A DNA stretch of 64,000 bases from Vibrio variabilis (lineage in GTDB: Bacteria; Pseudomonadota; Gammaproteobacteria; Enterobacterales; Vibrionaceae): the NCBI RefSeq assembly GCF_003263785.1, contig NZ_JYJK01000047.1, positions 1 through 64,000 on the forward strand. Reading direction: 5' to 3'. Each line of letters opens with the position of its first letter. The first letter of the stretch is position 1. The translations under genes and the position numbers were made by a program. The notes beneath the pieces were generated by a model, which was given only the letters and a program-made list of their open reading frames with translations, was not told the DNA's origin and searched no databases. Of this stretch, positions 20,401 to 31,223 are shown in pieces.

Positions 20401-21228
20401 TTAGCTCTGAACTAGGATCTGATCCCACGGCAAATCTCGATCGCCAATCACAATAAAGTTTGGGTTTTCGAGTGTTTCGCGCTCGTTGTAAGAGAGAGGC
20501 TGAAGCTCGGTATCGACAATGGTGCCACCGGCTTCTTCAACAATGCATTGTGTCGCTGCGGTATCCCACTCGCCAGTTGGCCCAAGGCGCAGATAGCAAT
20601 CGACAGCTCCTTCAGCGACCAAGCAGGCTTTGAGAGCGGCAGAGCCAAGAGGCACTAAGTCATAGTTCCATGCGCTGCTCATTCGCTGTGTGATGCGATT
20701 GATATTTTGACGACGGCTAATGGCAATAGCGATAGATTGCTGTGGCATCTCGTGTTTGAGTATTTTGATGCGCAGGCTTTCCCCAAGACTTGGAATTTTC
20801 CACGCCCCTTTGCCTTCATAAGCGTGATAGGTCACGCCGGACACCGGTGCGTACACCACGCCCATGATCGGCTTGTTGTCGCTCACTAATGCAATGATGG
20901 TCGCAAAGTCGCCGCTGCGGGCAATGAACTCTTGAGTACCATCAAGCGGGTCGACCAGCCAATAAGTGCTCCATTGTGAGCGTTGCTCTAAACTAATATC
21001 CGCTGCTTCTTCAGACAAGACAGGGATATCTGGTGTCAGCTCAGAGAGCTTTTCCATAATCAGTTTATGCGCAGCTAAGTCAGCGCTGGTCACTGGGGTT
21101 TCGTCATCTTTGGTAAAGGCTTCGTAGTCTTTGTTCTCGTAGATGTCGAGAATAAGCTGGCCAGCCTGACGTGCGATGTCGATGACAGCAGGAAGGTGAT
21201 GCGATAAATCTAAATGTCTTGTTGTCAC
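20401..21228 (-). CDS. cysQ: 3'(2'),5'-bisphosphate nucleotidase CysQ
   Basis: CysQ removes 3'-phosphoadenosine phosphate made in sulfate assimilation. The 275-residue protein has the inositol-monophosphatase-family metal motifs, VDPLDGTQEF (residues about 91-100) and GEWDTAATQCIVEEAGG (about 222). It starts two bases after the end of nudE on the same strand, so the two are one transcript with translational coupling. Confidence 0.95.
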   Translation of the reverse strand: MTTRHLDLSHHLPAVIDIARQAGQLILDIYENKDYEAFTKDDETPVTSADLAAHKLIMEKLSELTPDIPVLSEEAADISLEQRSQWSTYWLVDPLDGTQEFIARSGDFATIIALVSDNKPIMGVVYAPVSGVTYHAYEGKGAWKIPSLGESLRIKILKHEMPQQSIAIAISRRQNINRITQRMSSAWNYDLVPLGSAALKACLVAEGAVDCYLRLGPTGEWDTAATQCIVEEAGGTIVDTELQPLSYNERETLENPNFIVIGDRDLPWDQILVQS

Positions 21229-21229
21229 G

Positions 21230-21787
21230 TTATAACCCCAACTCTGACTTCATTCTTAGCATTAGTAGCAATGCGGTAATACTGCGCGCTTCTGAGAAGT
21301 CGAGATGAGTCAGTAGCTCATCGGCTTGTGCCAATGGCCATTTCACGATTTCTAGCGGCTCTGGTTCGTCCCCTTCGAGTTGCTCTGGGTAGAGATCCTG
21401 AGCAACAAACAAAGTCATGCGACTGGAGAAATACGAAGGCGCGAGAATCACTTCTTTGAGTGGCGTTAGCGTGTTGGCGCCAAAACCAATTTCTTCTTTG
21501 AGTTCACGCACTGCCGCTTGTTCGGCACTCTCGCCCAGGTCGATGAGTCCTTTTGGAAAACCCAGTTCGTAGCGCTCGGTGCCTGCTGCATATTCGCGAA
21601 CCAGCAAGATATCCCCATGCTCAGTGATCGGCACCATCATGACCGCATTGCGACCACTCGGTTTCATGCGCTCATACGTGCGCTTTTCGCCGTTCGAAAA
21701 CGCTAAGTCTAAAGCCTCAATTTTAAATAGCCTAGATTCAGCTACTGTCTTTTGGGCTAAGATCTCAGGTCCTTTTTTGGATGGCAT
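21230..21787 (-). CDS. nudE: ADP compounds hydrolase NudE (Nudix)
   Basis: NudE hydrolyses ADP-ribose, Ap3A and related compounds. The Nudix box GFPKGLIDLGESAEQAAVRELKEEIGF is present (shown here by its key residues G, E, RE, EE at about 92-114). The reading frame extends upstream to 21925, but the ATG at 21787 has a strong GGAGGA 8 bases ahead and gives 185 residues, matching the E. coli NudE N terminus (MPSKKGPEILAQKTVAESRL). Confidence 0.93.
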   Translation of the reverse strand: MPSKKGPEILAQKTVAESRLFKIEALDLAFSNGEKRTYERMKPSGRNAVMMVPITEHGDILLVREYAAGTERYELGFPKGLIDLGESAEQAAVRELKEEIGFGANTLTPLKEVILAPSYFSSRMTLFVAQDLYPEQLEGDEPEPLEIVKWPLAQADELLTHLDFSEARSITALLLMLRMKSELGL

Positions 21788-22003
21788 GGGCGTTCTCCTC
21801 CGCTGGGTGCCAATGTTTTCTAGAAGGCTAGGGTGTTTGAAACGCTTGCTCGTTGCAAACATTAAGCACCTGGCACTCGAATAGTAGTTAGTGATTAATA
21901 TATATAGGATTTGGACGCGCGCCAAATGGTAGTGCCAAAAAAAGAGCGCAAAGGTTTACCTTGGCGCTCGATTCGAAACAAATTTGGCGAAGAGCCATCC
22001 TTG

Positions 22004-22591
22004 CTAGTAGTAAGAATGCTCGCCGCGATCGTGTTCTGTCATATCTCTTACAGCGGTTAGCTCACCAGAGAACTCTTGAAGAAGCTGTTTCTCAATACCT
22101 TCTTTAAGGGTCACATCTACCATTGAACAACCGTTACAACCACCGCCGAATTGCACGATGGCAATACCTTCTTCAGTAATTTCCATCAAACTTACGTGAC
22201 CACCGTGACCTGCAAGCTGTGGATTAACCTGAGTTTGGATTGCGTACTCAACACGCTCCATCAGTGGTGCATCATCGGCAACTTTGCGCATTTTTGCGTT
22301 TGGCGCTTTCAGGGTTAGCTGTGAACCCATTTTGTCGGTAACGAAGTCGATCTCTGCATCTTCTAGAAATGGTAGAGAGAGCTCATCAACATAGGCGGAT
22401 AGTGCTTCGTACTTGAATTCGGTGTCGTTAGACTCAACCGCTTCTGGTGGGCAGTAAGACACGCCACACTCAGCGTTTTGAGTGCCTGGGTTAACGACAA
22501 AAACACGGATGTTCGTTCCCTCTGGCTGTTGAGCCAGCAGTTTAGCGAAGTGGCTTTGAGCACTTTCTGTAATAGTAATTGGATTTGACAC
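22004..22591 (-). CDS. nfuA: Fe/S biogenesis protein NfuA
   Basis: NfuA carries [4Fe-4S] clusters to target apoproteins. The 195-residue protein has the degenerate A-type N-terminal domain ([18 protein letters not shown]) and the C-terminal Nfu domain with the cluster-binding CxxC in [15 protein letters not shown]. The order bioH-comF(gntX)-nfuA matches E. coli. Confidence 0.96.
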   Translation of the reverse strand: MSNPITITESAQSHFAKLLAQQPEGTNIRVFVVNPGTQNAECGVSYCPPEAVESNDTEFKYEALSAYVDELSLPFLEDAEIDFVTDKMGSQLTLKAPNAKMRKVADDAPLMERVEYAIQTQVNPQLAGHGGHVSLMEITEEGIAIVQFGGGCNGCSMVDVTLKEGIEKQLLQEFSGELTAVRDMTEHDRGEHSYY

Positions 22592-22706
22592 GACGAATAC
22601 CTGAGTAAGTTTGTAGGTTATTACCCCATTCTACTCCTGTCACGAGTAGATGCCAAAAAATTTTGCACATCCTCTGCGCAATCTGGCTGACAACCCAGCA
22701 GTGGGC

Positions 22707-23387
22707 TTACTTTGGGGTACGGCATAAACAATAAATATCGATTTTTTCTACGTTCACTTCAAGTAATAATTCACTCAGATGCCGAACGGTTGCACCGGTT
22801 GTGACCACATCATCAATAATGGCGACGTGTTTTGACGTGGGTCTTTGTTGGAGCGAGAACGCTTGGCGGACATTCTCCATTCTTTGTTGCCGATTGAGGC
22901 TTTTTTGAGTCGCGGTTTGGCGGTGCTTGCGAAAAATGCTGTCGGCGGTTTTTACCTCTGGCAAATGCTGCGCGAGTTGCAACATTATGAGTTCACTAAG
23001 GTTAAAGCCACGTTTTAATTCGACATGAAGCTGCGTCGGAACACAAATCAGCAGTGGTGCGGGCTCACTGATACGCTTGGCGAGCAATTTACTCAGCGGT
23101 GGCAATAACCAAGGTTCCTTATGTTGTTTTATACGTTGGATAAAAGACGACAGTGGTGGCCGATAATCGCCAAGACAAGTCAGCGTTTGCCATGGGAGTG
23201 GTGTGGTGAGGCATGCACCGCAGATCTCGGCGGTGTTGTCCATAGTCAGGCCACAGCGCGCGCAGCGATGGCGCTCAAAGTTAAATAATGGCTGGCAGTG
23301 CTCACACCAAAGATTGTGGCCAAGGGAGCGGTCAATCGTAAAGCCGCAGACATGACATTGTTTTGGTAGCCGAGATAAAAATCGCAT
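22707..23387 (-). CDS. gntX: ComF family protein (GntX-like)
   Basis: This 226-residue protein has an N-terminal double zinc-finger-like region (CHVCGF, WCEHC, CARCGL, CGAC) and a C-terminal phosphoribosyltransferase-like domain with VAIIDDVVTTGATV. It is the GntX/ComFC type, linked in naturally competent bacteria to handling DNA taken up; in Vibrio a comF homologue of this type is under competence control. It is divergent from bioH with about 80 bases between. Confidence 0.9.
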   Translation of the reverse strand: MRFLSRLPKQCHVCGFTIDRSLGHNLWCEHCQPLFNFERHRCARCGLTMDNTAEICGACLTTPLPWQTLTCLGDYRPPLSSFIQRIKQHKEPWLLPPLSKLLAKRISEPAPLLICVPTQLHVELKRGFNLSELIMLQLAQHLPEVKTADSIFRKHRQTATQKSLNRQQRMENVRQAFSLQQRPTSKHVAIIDDVVTTGATVRHLSELLLEVNVEKIDIYCLCRTPK

Positions 23388-23469
23388 TGGTCTGAGTTGA
23401 CGTGTAAAGGAATCCTATTAGCATGGGACAATTCGAAGCAGAAAAAGAACCAAATCAGTAGGAGAGCGT

Positions 23470-24240
23470 GTGAGCAGTTCGGCAAAAGTACATTGGCAGG
23501 TGGAAGGGCAAGGACCTGATTTGGTGCTAGTGCATGGTTGGGGCATGAATGGTGCGGTATGGTCTGCGTGCGTGAGTGAGCTGGCTGAGCATTTTACGGT
23601 GCACACGGTGGATTTACCTGGTTATGGCTACAGTCACCAGATTGGCTATGATTCTTTGACACAGCTGGTGGATGCATTGCTAGTAGAGGCGCCAGAACGT
23701 GCTATTTGGCTTGGTTGGTCACTAGGTGGGTTAATTGCGACACACATTGCTCATGAGTATCCAGCGCGTGTCAGCCAATTGGTTACCCTGGCGAGCTCAC
23801 CAAAAATTTTCCCAAGGAGAGGGCTGGCGCGGGATTAAGCAAGACGTACTCGCCGCGTTTATGGTGCAGCTCAGTGATAATTTTACGGTAACGATAGAGC
23901 GTTTTATGGCGCTGCAAGCATGGGCAGTCCGAGCGCACGTCAAGATATTAAGCTGCTCAAACAAGCGGTGCTTTCTAGACCGATGCCTTGCCCTAACGCA
24001 TTGATGCTCGGCTTGCAGTGGTTAGATAAGCTCGACTATCGCAGTGAGCTTGCTGCACTAACCATGCCTGTGCATCGCTGGTATGGGCGCTTAGACGGTT
24101 TGGTACCGGTGCGAGTCGCTAGTTTGTTAGATAAACAGACGGGCGCTCATCAAAGTCATATTTTTGCCGCCTCTTCCCACGCTCCCTTTATTACTGAAAC
24201 GGCTGAATTTATCGCTCGGGTTCGTGAGTTAGGTCGCTAA
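23470..24240 (+). CDS. bioH: Pimeloyl-ACP methyl ester esterase BioH (two indels)
   Basis: BioH frees pimeloyl-ACP from its methyl ester in biotin synthesis. The alpha/beta hydrolase has the nucleophile elbow GWSLGG (about residue 82), the D of DGLVP and the His of [13 protein letters not shown]. Three frames carry it: the first to ASSPK; the second [18 protein letters not shown] to FMALQA; the third [15 protein letters not shown] to the end. The breaks are an extra A in the run at 23802-23806 and a missing C at 23919. Repaired length is 256 residues, the same as E. coli. Start is GTG 23470 after GGAGAGC. Confidence 0.93.
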
Positions 24241-24374
24241 TTTTTGCGGTTTTTTTGCACAAATAGGTAAAGGTTGGCACTGTTTTTCCGATAATCTAAT
24301 AGATAGATTGCTCGTCGGTCTAGGTTAGTTGTTGAGGTTTGGCGAAAATCACTCACAGCAGAGGAGCGTGACCT

Positions 24375-24824
24375 ATGATAGTGTCGCCCAACAGTGTTAG
24401 TGCCCCAGTTATCGCTCCGTCGGTCAATCCACAAACCGAGCAGGCGGCGCGTGATAACAAAGTACGTGAACCTATCGTGCCTACGGTTGAGCTGGCAAGG
24501 ACGAATGCTGAGCGCCGAATTAATGAGGAAGAAAAACGCCGTAAACGTTCGGCATGGGATCCTGCGGAGCATCCAGACTATGATGCTGAAGAAGTGTCTC
24601 CTGAACGTGAAGATCCGATTGAGCGCCTGTTTTATTTGTTGTCATTGAGCAGCTACAGCCAGTCTCAAGGTAAGGGATATGCGATGCGTTTTCGCCTGCC
24701 TGCCAAAGTGCTTCAAGAGGCGTTGATGGCCGGAAAAATGGCCAAGCGCCGTACGGTGATTCGCTATCATTATGGACACTCGGTGGCGCCGAATACGCCC
24801 TCGGACATTATTGCGGTTGGATGA
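24375..24824 (+). CDS. Conserved hypothetical protein
   Basis: I do not recognise a domain in this 149-residue protein. The first 45 residues are Pro/Val/Ala-rich and probably disordered. Residues about 48-90 are highly charged (NAERRINEEEKRRKRSAWDP), with several acidic pairs. The last 50 residues look folded (GYAMRFRLPAKVLQEALMAGKMAKRRTVIRYHYGHS). No signal peptide or membrane segment is seen. SD GAGGAG precedes the ATG. It lies between bioH and tex and is followed by a strong shared terminator. A protein in this position is common in Vibrio; some databases label it a Lon protease, for which I see no support here. Confidence 0.78.
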   Translation: MIVSPNSVSAPVIAPSVNPQTEQAARDNKVREPIVPTVELARTNAERRINEEEKRRKRSAWDPAEHPDYDAEEVSPEREDPIERLFYLLSLSSYSQSQGKGYAMRFRLPAKVLQEALMAGKMAKRRTVIRYHYGHSVAPNTPSDIIAVG

Positions 24825-24840
24825 TGCTGACTATTGGAAA

Positions 24841-24871
24841 GCAAAAAGAGCACTCAAGGTGCTCTTTTTGC
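24841..24871. terminator. Bidirectional terminator
   Basis: GCAAAAAGAGCAC (24841-24853) pairs with GTGCTCTTTTTGC (24859-24871) around TCAAG. It lies between the convergent hypothetical gene and tex, with T-runs in both directions. Confidence 0.85.
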
Positions 24872-24884
24872 TTTTTGGGGCTGG

Positions 24885-27205
24885 TTATTTTTTCGCTTTA
24901 GCGAAAGCAGCTGCGAAGGCACCGCCCATCGCACTGTTGCCCGCCTCCTGGCGATTCGAACGTTGACGCTGAGCGCCACGCTGATTATCTCGGGCAGGTT
25001 TACTTGAACGAGCAGGGCGGTTATCTGCACCAGGTTCATCGTTAAGGCGCATTGACAAACCAATACGCTTACGGCCTGCATCTACTTCCATGACTTTCAC
25101 TTTAACGATATCACCGGCTTTCACCACTTCACGCGGATCAGCGACAAACTTGTCCGTTAGCGCAGAGATGTGCACTAAACCATCTTGGTGAACACCGATA
25201 TCCACAAACGCACCGAAGTTAGCCACATTTGAAACGACACCTTCGAGAACCATGCCTGGCTCAAGATCGTTGATGGTGTTGACGCCTTCAGCGAAGGTGG
25301 CGGTTTTAAACTCAGGACGAGGATCTCGGCCTGGTTTATCTAGCTCTCGGATGATGTCGGTGACCGTTGGTAGACCGAAGGTCTCGTCCGTGTAATCAAC
25401 CGCATTGATGGTGCGAAGGAAGTTGCTGTCACCGATGATAGATTTCATTGCGCGACCGGTTTTCTCCGCAATGGATTTGACTACAGGGTAAGCTTCTGGG
25501 TGCACGGCGGATGCATCGATTGGGTTTTTACCATCCATGATGCGAAGGAAGCCAGCACACTGTTCAAACGCCTTAGGACCAAGTCGCGCCACTTTTTTAA
25601 GTGTGGTACGAGCTTCGAAGCGACCGTTTTCATCACGGTAGTCGACAATGTTTTGTGCCAGTGTAGAAGATAAACCCGCTACACGGGTGAGTAGCGCAGC
25701 AGAAGCGGTGTTTACATCAACGCCGACAGCGTTTACACAATCTTCCACAACCGCATCTAGACGTTTAGCGAGCATGGTCTGGCTGACATCATGCTGATAC
25801 TGACCTACACCGATGGACTTAGGTCGATCTTCACCAGCTCCGCTAGTGGGTCTTGCAAACGTCTTGCAATAGAAACCGCACCGCGCAGCGATACGTCCAT
25901 ATTCGGGAACTCTTTTGCTGCCAGCTCAGATGCTGAATATACTGAAGCACCTGCTTCACTGACGATGATCTTCTGCACTTTCAAGTTGCCACGCTTAATG
26001 ACATCGGCTGCAAAACTGTCTGTTTCGCGCGACGCCGTACCATTACCGATGGCAATCAGATCGACGTTAAACTGGCGAACCAGCTTGTCTACCACATGAG
26101 CGGCTTTGTCGTATTGTTTTTGAGGTGCGTGTGGATAGATGGTGTCGGTTGCGAGCACTTTACCCGTCGCATCAACAACGGCGACTTTACAACCGGTGCG
26201 CAAACCTGGGTCAAGGCCAAGTGTGGCTTTTGGACCCGCGGGCGCGGCCATCAACAGATCTTTCAAGTTAGTGGCAAATACCGTAATCGCGTCCACTTCC
26301 GAGCGCTCTTTGAGTGCACCCATGAGTTCCGTTTCCATGTGCATGGAAACTTTAATGCGCCATGCCCAACTGATCACTTGCTTGCGCCATGCATCTGCAG
26401 GCGCTTGGCTAAGATGAATGCCATAGTGCTCAGCAATCAGGGTCTCGCAGTAGGACTCACGAGCGTTTTCATCGTTGGCTGGGTCGGCGTTAACCGACAG
26501 CTGCAAGAAGCCTTCATTGCGGCCACGAAGCATCGCCAGCGCGCGGTGAGACGGCACTTTGCTCATCGCTTCATCGTGTTCAAAGTAGTCTTTGAACTTT
26601 TCACCTTCTTGCTCTTTGCCTGTCACAACGCGTGAGCGCAGTTCCGCATGGCGATTTAGATATTGGCGCACTTTCTCGAGTAGGTCGGCATCTTCTGCGA
26701 TGCGTTCCATAATGATGGCACGTGCGCCATCCAAAGCGGCTTTGCTATCGGCAATGCCTTTTTCACTGTCGATGTAACTCGACGCAGCACTTTCAGGTTC
26801 ATTGTTTGGATCTGTCCATAGCAAGTCGGCTAGAGGCTCAAGGCCGGCCTCGATAGCAATTTGACCTTTGGTGCGACGCTTTGGTTTGTATGGTAGGTAC
26901 AGATCTTCAAGACGAGTTTTGTTGTCCGCATTCTCAATCTCACTGCGCAGCTCTGCGGTCAGCTTGCCCTGATCGTCGATGGATTTCAGAATCGTCTGAC
27001 GTCGGTCGTCCAATTCACGCAGGTAACTTAGACGGGAGTCTAGGGTGCGAAGTTGGGTGTCATCCAGCCCCCCAGTGACCTCTTTTCGATAGCGAGCGAT
27101 AAATGGAACTGTGTTACCGTCATCAATAAGGGTAACGGCGGCTTCAACTTGCTTGTGACTGACGTTCAGCTCTTTAGCAATCAGTTGACAGATAGCTTGG
27201 CTCAT
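24885..27205 (-). CDS. tex: Transcription accessory protein Tex (one-base frameshift)
   Basis: Tex is an RNA-binding protein of RNA polymerase-associated complexes, about 773 residues when repaired. It has the Tex N-terminal region ([15 protein letters not shown]), a YqgF-like domain ([16 protein letters not shown]), helix-hairpin-helix motifs ([24 protein letters not shown]) and an S1 domain ([20 protein letters not shown]). The first frame goes out at IDLSPSV; one base restored to GG at 25822-25823 (plus strand) gives [16 protein letters not shown], an invariant Tex segment. The reading frame extends to 27304, but the ATG at 27205 matches E. coli Tex. Confidence 0.95.
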
Positions 27206-27505
27206 CCGTGTATTCTCTTTTTTGTTGTGTGGGGAGTGCGCGGGCACTCCTAGATATCCATAGGATATAAGGGCATCAGCGGTGATTTGCAATTCCTTGG
27301 TCATTTTTCTGCGCCACGTTTTTGATATGTGTTTTTGCTATCGGGAAAGGTGAAACCAAACGAGGAATTGCTAATTAATTGATAATCGCGTGGATATTCC
27401 GTTGATTTTCTGTAAAGTTTAAAGGAGTCGGTAAACGAAGTGATTCGACCGTTGTCTTAGGAACTCATGCGTATTTAGAGCCAGTCGATGAATGGATGTA
27501 TTAAA

Positions 27506-29392
27506 ATGAAAACTACAGCAACTAAGTTGGCGTTAATTCTTGCCACAATGACAAGCGGGTGGGCTTTGGCTGCACCAGATCTTTCTACTACCCAAGCGCC
27601 GGTTCTCTCTATTGAGGATAAGATTGTCCTTGGACGCGTTGAAAGTGTTTACTACCAAGATATTGAAGCGCTCGAAGGCATACCATTTGTCGGCAAAATC
27701 GATACGGGCGCTGATACTACCTCAATGCACGCTGAAGACATTAAGGTCATCAGTAACAACCCTAAATACCAGGGCCTCAGTGACGAGAAGCTGATGCAAA
27801 CCATCGTCGATGAGTACGGTGGCTCAGCGAGTGACTGGTGGCTGGAAGAATTCGATAACGACGAGCGCAACTTCCAAGGTGTCGTCAGCTTCACTTTGCG
27901 CCACCCTTATACCGGAGAAAAAATAGAAATGGAGCGCCCATTGACGCGCACCAGCGTCATTCGAAGCCGCACTAGCTCGACGCCTATCTACCGCCCGGTT
28001 GTCACTCTGCCTATGACCATTGCGGGCAAAACTGTCGACACGGAAGTGAACCTTACCGACCGAAGCGGCTTTAGCGCCCCAATCTTGATCGGTAAAACCT
28101 TTCTAGCCAACAACGCTTGGGTCATGGCTGGGTACGACTACCTGCAAGAGCAGAAAGATGCCCAAGTGATTGGTCGCCGTGAATCTGGCTCGGTAGCGGA
28201 TGTGCCGGTAGATGTCAGCATCTCTTTGTCGAACAATTACAGCATTCTCAATGCGCAAAACATTGAAGTAGACAAAAAGCCAATTCAGTAAGTTTCGATT
28301 TGGTCGGCAAGGAAGGCGCACAGAAACGTGTGACGTATCCGCTCGTGAAAATGCTCTCAGTGTCTAGCAACGAGTACCCTATGATCTTTGTGCCATTTAA
28401 AGGTGGTAAAGACTTTGAGGGTACGATTCAGGTTTACCTAAAAGATCGCTCGAAGCAGAGCACTCAGCTTCGCCTAGGTCTGAATACGCTTAACAAAAAC
28501 TTTATCGTTGATACCGGCGCTAAAGGAAAGCTTGAGAAGAAAAAGCAGAGCTTTGCCGCTCGTATGAAAGACAAGCCGCTGGTGGTCTCACCAACGGAAA
28601 GCTTGATCCTCGATGGTGTTCAGCTTGATGCCAAACCGTCATTTGCGGTGAGCACGCCACTTCTGAAAGTCAGCAGTTTCGAAATCATTGAAGCTAAGGG
28701 ACGCGATAAAGTGGAGTACTACTTGTCGAGTGACTTGGGCAATGAAGAGAAGATCCGCAAAACCATTTTACGCCGCATCAAAGTGGGCGATACGGTAAGG
28801 CCAGTGGTCGATGGTGAGTTCATCGTTGGTGATCGCACCGTGACGGTGGAGTTTGCGCTTGAAGCCTCGATAGTGATGAAGCGATAAGCCATACTTTATC
28901 ATCGGTAAGAAAGCCACGAAGGCCGGCGTACTGGTGAACACTCGCAGTGAGAACCTACTCGATGCTTACCCTGTGTTCACGGCAGGTCATATTGAAAATG
29001 CCACGGTGGAAGGGCTCTCTTTCCCAGTGAAACTGGATACCGGTGCTGATGTAAGCTCGATGAACGCGACCAACATCAAGCAGTTTGAAAAAGACGGCAA
29101 GAAGATGGTGACTTTCACCTACAGCAACGACATGGGAATGAAGCAAGAGTTTACCCGTGAAGTGGTGGATGTGATGCGCATTCGTGCTAAGGCTGGAGAA
29201 GAGGCGAATGTTCGCCCTGTAGTGAACATGCGCGTGAAACTTGGTGATGTTGAGAAAACAGTACGTGTGAACCTGCAAGACCGCTCTCGCTTCCACTACA
29301 GCATGATTCTCGGTAAGAACTTCCTGAAGTATGGCGTTGTGGTCAGTAGTGATGAGAACTTCCTACTGGGCAACGAGATAGGCAGTCACTAA
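27506..29392 (+). CDS. Secreted protein with four tandem retropepsin-like domains (three indels)
   Basis: The repaired protein has about 628 residues with a signal peptide (MKTTATKLALILATMTSGWALA). It has four copies of the DUF785/RimB-like retropepsin fold. Unit 1 has FVGKIDTGADTTSMHA and ends LIGKTFLANNAWV; unit 2 starts VDVSISLSNNYSILNAQNI and ends LGLNTLNKNFIV; unit 3 starts FAVSTPLLKVSS and ends YFIIGKKATKAGVLV; unit 4 has FPVKLDTGADVSSMNA and ends ILGKNFLKYGVVV. Only units 1 and 4 keep the catalytic DTGAD. Single bases are missing at 28287, 28865-28866 and 28879-28880. Homologous single-domain proteins are called ATP-dependent zinc proteases or RimB; no ATP site or zinc motif is seen here. 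An ATG at 27488 is also possible. Confidence 0.83.
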
Positions 29393-29410
29393 CGACAGCT
29401 ACTGGATAAA

Positions 29411-29445
29411 AAAATGGCCGCGAACTTCGCGGCCATTTTATTTTG
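29411..29445. terminator. Bidirectional terminator
   Basis: AAAATGGCCGCGAA (29411-29424) pairs with TTCGCGGCCATTTT (29426-29439) with a single-base loop on paper, so the inner pairs must open. It lies between the convergent retropepsin gene and the CNNM gene. Confidence 0.85.
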
Positions 29446-29467
29446 AGTGCTTGTTGATATTGAGTAC

Positions 29468-30626
29468 TTAAGACTCTTTCTTATCCTGAGGATTGGATTC
29501 GTCTTTCGTCTCTTCTGCGTCTTGTGGCGTCTCCGCTTGAGGCTCAGACTTCTCAACTGGCGCTTCTTCGTCATCATCGTCTGTGTTATCAACGATGCTG
29601 TGCTTTTCTTTCCAGTTTTCCCAGCGCTGATAAGCCAACTCTTGCATGTCGGTGGTTTTGTCCGCCTCATCGACAATCTCTTGCCCTAACAAGTGCTCGA
29701 AGATGTCTTCCAGAGTGATGATGCCTTGGATGGTGCCGTATTCGTCGACAATCATCGCAATTTGCAGGCGTGCTGCCATCATCTGTTCAAACGCTTTTGG
29801 CAACATGATGGTGTTAAACAATACCTGGATTGGGCGCATCACCGAACCCAGTTGCTTTTCGCCGCTGCCTTGCTGTTGAAGCTTAAACAGCTCCAAGCGG
29901 TGCACAAAGCCGAGAATGTTGTCTTTCTGCTGGCTATACACCAATGGGCGTGAGAACGGCGTCTCTTTGTGCTCAGTCAAAAACTCATTGATGGTCATCT
30001 CAGCTGGTACACGGAACACCACTGGACGAGGCGTCATGACTTGCGTCACTGGGATGTCTTGAATGTTCAAAATGTTATTCAAGATGTTCGATTCGCCTTC
30101 CGCGAACTCGCCGCTTTCTTTCGCTAGCATTGCCATTGCTGATAGCTCATCACGCATTTTCGGTGTTTCATGGCCGCGCGCTAGGCGTTTTAGTGATTTG
30201 CTCTGAGAACCACACAAATGGCGTCAGTGCCCACACCATCCAGCGTAGGATAGTCGCTGAAACCGGAGCCAGTTGACGCCAGTAGGTTGCACCGATGGTT
30301 TTCGGGACAATTTCTGACAGCACCAAAATACCCAGCGTCAGTACTGCTGAGAATACGCCTAGCCATTGGCTACCGAACACTTTTGCAGCTTGTGCACCGG
30401 CACTTGCCGCACCAATAGTGTGAGCGATGGTGTTTAGGGTCAAAATAGACGCCAAAGGTCTATCTAACTCGGCTTTGAGCTTAGATAGCCTTTCTGCCGC
30501 TGGGTGCCCTTGCTGTCTTAGCTGTGCAAGATAGCTTGGGGTAATGCTCAGAAGTACCGCCTCTAATACCGAACAGATAAAAGAGACACCAATAGCAACA
30601 GCGACATAAACCGTTAAGAGAAACAT
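29468..30626 (-). CDS. CNNM/CorC family membrane protein with CBS domains (one indel)
   Basis: This is a CNNM transmembrane domain (residues 1 to about 150, four hydrophobic segments, with LSEIVPKTIGA) followed by paired CBS domains (VTQVMTPRPVVFRVPAEMTINEF and ITLEDIFEHLLGQEIVDE) and a long acidic tail rich in Asp, Glu, Gln and Pro. Such proteins are linked to Mg/Co efflux or to membrane stress; the substrate is not shown. Two frames are joined by removing one T from the run at 30188-30191 (plus strand), giving SEQITKRLARGHETPKMRDEL. Repaired length 385. It is divergent from hupA. Confidence 0.9.
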
Positions 30627-30945
30627 TCATTTCCTAGTAAGTGCACACATCAACCTAACTTTGCTGCAAAAATGAGCCTGTGCATTGTTGGTGAGTGCTT
30701 AAAAAACAGGTGCGACGAACCGATTTATCAGGCTTATCAGTAGAGTCGCAGAGCATTTATGGGACTTTATGCAATAAATTACAAGGTTTCAAACCCAATC
30801 TTAGCGTAACAAATTGTGAGTTATTGCTCATAAAACGGTTAAATCTACGTCATAAGCGATAAAGAAGCGCGACAAACCTTTGCCAGATGGGGGCTTTATG
30901 ATTTAGAGTGGGCTTTAACTCGATAACATGAAGAAGGGAAACCTA
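30627..30945. other. Divergent intergenic region CNNM gene / hupA
   Basis: A 319-base AT-rich region must hold the promoters of two divergent genes. I see no ORF of interest and no RNA gene. A candidate CRP site lies at 30815-30830. Several -10-like sequences are present but none with a clear -35 at good spacing. Confidence 0.5.
30815..30830 (+). promoter_or_regulatory. Candidate CRP site upstream of hupA
   Basis: TGTGAgttattGCTCA matches eight of ten core positions of TGTGA-N6-TCACA. It lies about 115 bases before the hupA start. E. coli hupA is known to be influenced by CRP and Fis, which makes the site plausible; a single such match by eye is weak evidence. Confidence 0.3.
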
Positions 30946-31218
30946 ATGAACAAGACCCAATTAATCGATTTTATCGCTGAAAAAGCTGACCTATCTAAAG
31001 CACAAGCTAAAGCAGCGCTAGAAGCGACGCTTTCAGGCGTATCTGAAGCGCTAACTGAAGGTGACCAAGTTCAACTAATTGGTTTTGGTACGTTCAAAGT
31101 AAACCACCGCGCAGCTCGTACTGGTCGTAACCCAAAGACTGGTGATGAGATCCAAATCGCTGCTGCTAACGTTCCAGCATTCGTAGCTGGTAAAGCACTG
31201 AAAGACGCAGTGAAATAA
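30946..31218 (+). CDS. hupA: DNA-binding protein HU-alpha
   Basis: HU is a nucleoid protein that bends DNA. The 90-residue protein starts [26 protein letters not shown] and has the DNA-binding arm with [20 protein letters not shown]. The reading frame reaches back six more codons, but the ATG at 30946 with GAAGGGA ahead gives the normal HU start. The DUF1481 gene follows, as yjaH does in E. coli. Confidence 0.97.
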   Translation: MNKTQLIDFIAEKADLSKAQAKAALEATLSGVSEALTEGDQVQLIGFGTFKVNHRAARTGRNPKTGDEIQIAAANVPAFVAGKALKDAVK

Positions 31219-31223
31219 TTTCT

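Noticed and set aside
27506..29392. Three separate small genes in place of one retropepsin gene
   Set aside because: The second and third have no start signals, and the broken joints fall inside repeat units that are whole when read across.
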